From contig OY756971.1 of the NCBI GenBank assembly GCA_963580455.1, forward strand, positions 16,205,001 through 16,269,000: 64,000 nucleotides of DNA. The letters run 5' to 3'. The notes under the pieces were generated by a model. That model ran no database searches. It saw only the letters and a program-made list of their open reading frames with translations, and was not told the origin of the DNA. The position numbers and the translations under genes were made by a program. Shown here one piece after another: positions 59,336 to 64,000 of this stretch (positions within the stretch are counted from its first letter, which is position 1; every line of letters begins with the position of its first letter). Source of the DNA: Euonymus europaeus. Lineage: Eukaryota > Streptophyta > Magnoliopsida > Celastrales > Celastraceae.

Positions 59336-59648
59336 TTTTTTCAAACTCCAAAATTGCCACAATATCAATGGGCCAAGCCCCACTCAATTGAAATGTGAAC
59401 TTTATAGTTGACTTAGAAGTTCATTCAGAGCAACTGAGAAATATAAATTAATTTGAAAAATGAGTTTGAGCCAACTAAGAAATTGCTTTTAAAACAACCG
59501 TTTTTCGAGAGTTGTTGGGGGTGCCTAACACCTTCCCTATACTCAAAAGACCACCTTATCTTTTTCTTTTTCGTAGAACAGATTAGGTGTCCAATTGCTC
59601 CCAAAATCAAATGATGGGAACTTCATTTTTCTTGCCAGTTTATTTAGC

Positions 59649-59668
59649 TGGCGACTTCATTGGGAACT
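59649..59668 (+). other. tRNA-Arg-type primer-binding site
   Basis: TGGCGACTTCATTGGGAA resembles the TGGCGACTCCACTGGGGA site used by Tat/Ogre Ty3 elements, with three changes. It follows the LTR and orients the element on the + strand. Confidence 0.7.
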
Positions 59669-60471
59669 TGGTTGCTGTATCGAGCCTTTTTGTTTTAGTG
59701 TTTTCTTATTTTGGCTTATTTGTTTCTTCATTGTATAATTTCTATATTTCTTTTTATATTTTGAGGAATTTAATTTGTTTGTTCATGATTGTAGATATTT
59801 AACAAGTTTATTGATTTTTTGAAAGTTTAATGCTTGAGTAAGGATAAAGTATGATTTTTCCACACACACATCACTGTTCACTTGCACACTTATGACCCAT
59901 GGAAACTAGAGTCCTTCTAGTGATTAGCGAGGGTTGATATTTGCTTTTGATGAATTTTGACCTCACGTAAGCAAGGAAAGACATCCTCCAAGAGTGACGT
60001 CCCTTGAGATATTCAAGGATGGGCTCTACCTTAGATATCGAGGATGTGAGTTAACCAGATCCAATGGCCTCTCGCTTATTCAATTTTTGTTAGATATACC
60101 ACCCTTGCGCACATTAGATAACCTTAGATCTTGATTCGAGACCTTTAGAAGATTGTAGCAATTGAACCCTGATTAGGAACAATGGAGAGATTCTCTTATC
60201 CTTAACTCCACTTATTTTTCGTATACCTCTTTTTTTGGCTAATTATGTTCATATATATATGTTCATACATCATCTAGCCTGTACTCATGTGCATGTTAAT
60301 TTAGGTGGTACTCATATGCATAATAATTACTCATACATGTCCATATGTACTTTTCATGTATTATATCTCCCATTGTTTTTCTGATACTTATTACATTCAC
60401 ATGTCTATAATTAGTTTCATACTTTATACTTCCATGCATCCACTAGGCATGTTCTTTGTAATTCGAAAAGA
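59669..60471 (+). other. Leader of the Tat/Ogre-like element
   Basis: Untranslated region between primer site and gag-region ORF. No convincing ORF is present. It is interrupted at about 60470 by a solo LTR. Confidence 0.5.
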
Positions 60472-61663
60472 TGATAATTATAGAGGCAGGGATAAGGAAA
60501 GTGGTCGATATAAAATATCGCAAGTAAACTTGCAATATTAAATACTGACGGGTCTTACCCAATCGCAAGTGTACGTGTCGTGGGACAGTATAAAAGTGAG
60601 TGAGGTCGAATCCATAGAGACTGAAGCACTTACCAAGCAAACAGAATAACAATAACTCAAACTAATTATAGACAATTCAAATTATTAAATACTAACGAAC
60701 TAAGTTAAACTTTTAATAAATCAAATTAAAGGAATCTAGCCTGGCTTGGTGTTGTTCTTCTACCGTTACTTAACCACACAACTCAATACGCAGTCACATA
60801 ATTTAAAGGTTTACCGTTTTCAATCAGAAGACCTTGGTCCGGCTCTCCTAACTATGACTTTCCTAAGCAATGATTCTAGCTTTGGTTCAGCATAGAATCT
60901 TTTCTTACCGTAGGGATCTTAGTTGGTGTACCCTAAGATTTCCTTAAGCCAAGCATATCAACGAGAAAGTTGACAATCGCACAACCTTAAGCGTTTGTGT
61001 ACAACCTAATCAATTGTGTTCACAGTTCCCAAATCTGGATCCTATGCAGATTCTTGTTACCTTGTCAAACACCGGGTATGGGTCAGCCGAATGTGCTTAA
61101 CTGACAATTCTTATCATTATGATGTTGATCAGGAAAACACAATAATAAGAAATCAATATAAAACTCAGAGAATCAATGAATTAAACCTGGTGTAACAGTC
61201 AATCAAATTGTGCGACAAGTTGTAGTAAAAGAAACTAACCAAACCAAACTAAATATGAATTTAGTTACACATGTTCATGATTCAATTTGGTAAATAATCC
61301 AGAAATTCAATTGAAGAAGAATGGTGATGCTCGATCTTGCTAGGATTCCTCTTCTCTCTGTCTCCTCTCTGGTACTTGAGTTCTCTGTAGTCAAAAGTCC
61401 TCTTATGGGTCGTGTTTCCAAATTTTAGAAACCCTAAATGCCATGTCAGCTTCCAAAATTACATAACTGGCCCGCGTGAATTCGTGCTAGCAAACAAGTC
61501 GCACTTAGGCTGAAATTTCTGCCGAGAAACTCTCTATTTCTTGTCCTGCCTTCATCTTCTACTTGTCCAATTTTAAACACTAATTGGGTAGTATTTCTAG
61601 TTCAAAACATATCAAAACACACTCTTAAAGATCATATTTATAGATGCTTTTTAGCATCTATCA
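60472..61663 (-). mobile_element. Athila-type solo LTR in the Tat leader
   Basis: On the - strand this opens TGATAGATGCTAAAAAGCAT and runs to a CACTTGCGATTGGGTAAGACCC stretch and a TTATCA end, typical of Athila-type LTRs. There is no primer site or coding region. GAAAAG lies directly right of it (61664-61669) and also at 60465-60470 on the left, one base short of the apparent TG terminus, so this looks like the target duplication with a small offset. If the left edge were instead TGACGGGTC at about 60549, no duplication would be visible. Confidence 0.65.
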
Positions 61664-61669
61664 GAAAAG

Positions 61670-62720
61670 CATCATGGAGTGAGATTATCAATGGGAAATC
61701 AGGGATACATTGAAAAAGCTACAAGTTGAGCTTGGAGACAGTTTGAATGAAGATTTGTTGTTAGGGTTTTCACAAAACACAATTTCAAGGGCAAGCATCG
61801 CCGAAATTAGCAAAATTTTGGGAAGCACATAGGAACTTTGTGAAGTCTTATGCATATCAAAAAGTTGTTAACTGTCAGGACACCTATGACCCTTCGTTTG
61901 CCAGCTATTCATCATTGGGATCCCACATATCATTGCTTTACCTTCAATTCCATAGATTTGTCTCCAGTGATAGAAGAATACGGCTAGTTGCTAGGGTATA
62001 ACCCATATGTAAGCAAGGTTTACAATCCTAAGGAGTGTATAAATGGCATAAGGATCGTTTACAAGCTCTTGGATATTGATGTAAATACAATAAAGCCCCT
62101 AAGGAAGGACAAGGGCTCCATTTGGGTTTTTCCTATAAATCGACAATGGACATTGCTTGAAGGAAGTTTGAGACCCTTGAAAGGCAATTGGCTTTCGCTT
62201 TAGTGGTATATGGAGTAGTATTATTTCCTTGTGCAGGTGGATATGTAAGAAGAATGTGATTCAACTTGTTTATCACATCCAGCATGGCACAAATCCAATA
62301 CCTGCACTCTTGTGTGAGACTATTCAATCTCTTAATCATTGTAGCATCCAAGGAGAAGGAACCCTTCAAGGATGCCATAGTTACTAGGACTCTGTTGGTG
62401 AGTCATTTGAAATATTCAAAGAGGTTTGGGGTTTCAATTGTTATGTTTGAAGATCATAATCGATTGTTTAGGGATCCAATCTAGAATTTCAAAGCAGTAG
62501 AGATGCAGTTCACGGTGCTGACAATTGACATGAGGAGGCATTTCCTCAAAGAGTTTAGGCCCTAGATGACTTTTGATAGGGCAGTATGGTACAAGACAAA
62601 GGGGTTAGTTTACAAATGTGGAGATTATAATTGGGTATCATTGGTAGAACTTTGAAGTGGCACCAGTCAAGCACTTGCGATGTTCCTTCGTCAGGAAGGG
62701 GGTAACCTATGCACCCTTGT
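61670..62720 (+). pseudogene. Tat/Ogre gag-region ORF (plant mobile-domain-like), broken
   Basis: Broken + strand frames read a domain seen in plant Tat/Ogre-type elements and related plant ORFs (DUF7745-like): HWDPTYHCFTFNSIDLSPVI, EEYG followed by a stop at about 61987, LLGYNPYVSKVYNPKECING, and GGYVRRM with QIQYLHSCVRLFN. Its role is not established. Several stops and frame changes are present. Confidence 0.6.
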
Positions 62721-63560
62721 TACACATGGCTTAATGTAGTTTGAATTTTTACATGAGGATGAGAGAGGACAAGATTTATCTCAACAAGTGTAGAGGCATG
62801 GAAAAATATTCATCTAATGATATGTGGAAAGGTTATTGTAGATACGAAAGGAAGAGACCGATATGTTCATTGGATCCAAGGAAGAAAGAAGACAGTAACA
62901 CATCTGGTAGTCTTACTAACCAAAAAGAGAAGGACAATATCTTATAAAAAGGAAAGTCAGGTTCTTAAGGAGCTATCAGACAAAGGTGACTAAGTAGTTG
63001 ATACCCCAGTCGAGATGGAAGTTATTCAAAATTCATGGAAGGAAAAGTACCAAAAATGCGAAAGAAAGAGTAGAAGGCTGAAGAGGAAGATTTTAGAAGA
63101 GAGAGAAGAAAGGGAAGTGGAAAAAAAGAAGTTTGATGGACTGAAGGGGCAATTCATGAAGTTACGAGGGGAAATGAGGAAAAGAGGAAGAGAGAGAGGA
63201 TGTTGGTAAGCCAAATAGAAGCTGGAAAAAAATGACAAAGATATAGGCAAAATCTCAGAAATTATACGAGCAAGTCCAAAAGCTAAGTGTGGAGCTCATA
63301 TCATAGAAATAATAAGCTTATCAATTACAACTGCAGATGCATAAGGACAAAGAGGAGAAAAGGAAGGCCAAAGCTGAGAGAGATAAATTGATTAAGCAGA
63401 CAGGTGCGACATTGTAGGATAACCAACAACAGATAGAGGAGATTAAAGCTTTAACTGAGTACAATAATGATTTGCACATAATGTTGAAGGAAACCCAACG
63501 AGAGTAAAAAAAAATACAAAGTTTAGATTGCGATTGATAATGAGTCGCAAGATTGTCCTT
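62720..63560 (+). pseudogene. Lys/Glu-rich coiled-coil segment downstream of the gag region
   Basis: The frame 63015-63209 (KRKILEEREEREVEKKKFDG and neighbours) and adjacent frames to about 63500 are rich in Lys, Glu and Arg with heptad-like spacing, as expected for the coiled coil that follows the preceding domain in such ORFs. Stops break it up. Confidence 0.5.
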
Positions 63561-64000
63561 ATCTGAATGGGCTAAAAGCTATGAGGGGTGCTTGAGAAAG
63601 TTGGATTCAAATCCTTCATTGGAAATGTTATAATTGACAGGGATTTAGGCGTTCTTGAGAGATTTTAAAAAAGATCTACAGGAGATTCAAAGAAGATTGA
63701 ATGTAGTTGTGGTTGAAGTCCCAATTATTCAAGTGGAATAAAATTAATGGCCTTTTGTATGCAATGCTTGGAATAAAATGAATAAAAGAAGGATGTTATG
63801 TTTTTCAATCATCTTCTCAAATAGCAAAAATATTTAAGGTGCATATAAATTCACAATCATGCATATGCATAAATAACAAAAATGCCAGCAAAACAAAAAT
63901 GATTCTCTTAAAAGGTAGCAAGAAAGAAAGTGACAACACCCATTCTCTCACATCATTGCCATCCTCATCATACAAGGTTTCAATTGTGGATCGCTAGGGC
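63561..64000. other. Window end, inside the Tat/Ogre-like element
   Basis: No gene recognised. Protease, RT and integrase of the element would be expected beyond the window. Confidence 0.45.

Larger units (their letters stand above)
55937..59630 (+). repeat. 5' LTR of the Tat/Ogre-like element (interrupted)
   Basis: The left part (55937-56939) and right part (about 58985-59630) flank the inserted chromovirus LTR, which leaves an LTR of roughly 1.6-1.7 kb. The right part has three tandem ~100-bp units and the GGGTGCCTAACACCTTCCC phrase. The exact 3' end is uncertain; CAAATGATGGGAACTTCA is one candidate end before the primer site. Confidence 0.6.
55937..64000 (+). mobile_element. Tat/Ogre-like Ty3 element, 5' part (continues past the window)
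   Basis: The 5' LTR opens TGTAGTACCC at 55937 and ends shortly before a tRNA-Arg-type primer site at 59649. The LTR carries GGGTGCCTAACACCTTCCC, a phrase typical of Tat/Ogre LTRs. A leader and a broken gag-region ORF follow. The LTR contains a chromovirus LTR (56940-about 58985), which holds a MITE (57226-57981). The leader contains an Athila-type solo LTR (about 60472-61663). No pol is seen before the window ends. Confidence 0.72.

Noticed and set aside
1..64000. CRISPR arrays, riboswitches and bacterial defence systems
   Set aside because: The window is eukaryotic plant DNA. The tandem repeats seen are LTR, LINE or microsatellite repeats without spacer structure.

Overview
The window looks like nuclear DNA of a flowering plant, most likely a eudicot with a repeat-rich genome. 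The reasons are GT/AG introns in plant-type genes, plant-specific retroelement lineages (Ty1/copia, chromovirus, Athila-like and Tat/Ogre-like Ty3, L1-type LINE), plant Mutator/FAR1 transposons and endogenous pararetrovirus (Caulimoviridae-type) sequence. No species can be named from the sequence alone. There is no bacterial-style operon, CRISPR array or rRNA, and I recognised no tRNA gene.

1-12.6 kb is the genic part. Twelve exons (1605-6063, + strand) encode the C-terminal ~460 residues of a vacuolar NHX1-type Na+(K+)/H+ antiporter, whose first exon(s) lie upstream of the window. A complete six-exon gene (9436-12450, - strand) encodes a 303-residue seven-helix protein of the TPRA1/CAND family. 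The two genes converge tail to tail. The 3.4-kb spacer holds a ~390-bp MITE, a (TTA)n microsatellite and an unidentified, decayed coding-like stretch.

12.9-64 kb is almost entirely transposable and viral-derived sequence, heavily nested and inactivated. In order: a MuDRA-type Mutator remnant (about 13-14.6 kb); retroelement-like non-coding DNA carrying a 2.0-kb solo LTR with a perfect AGAAG target duplication (16704-18706); the 3' end of a Ty3 chromovirus with its 3' LTR (19.2-21.8 kb); an internally deleted Athila-like Ty3 element on the - strand (21777-about 26743); a rearranged cluster of endogenous pararetrovirus pieces in opposing orientations (about 26.75-32.2 kb) ending at a (TA)n tract; a urate oxidase pseudogene fragment (32459-about 33743); an apparently full-length but dead L1-type LINE on the - strand with a 12-bp target duplication and a triplicated RNase H segment (33850-41992); a complete but dead copia element with 352/346-bp LTRs and a perfect GTTTA duplication (43641-50921); a 4.08-kb Mutator element encoding a broken FAR1/FHY3-type transposase with ~313-bp inverted repeats and a 9-bp duplication (51123-55198); and the 5' part of a large Tat/Ogre-like Ty3 element (from 55937 past the window end). 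The LTR of that last element contains a chromovirus LTR, which itself contains a hAT-like MITE, and its leader contains another Athila-type solo LTR.

The only probably functional genes are the antiporter and the seven-helix protein. The most unusual parts are the pararetrovirus cluster (no reverse transcriptase seen, protease segment abutting the promoter/leader region), the RNase H triplication in the LINE, the uricase fragment, and the FAR1-type Mutator element with intact termini.
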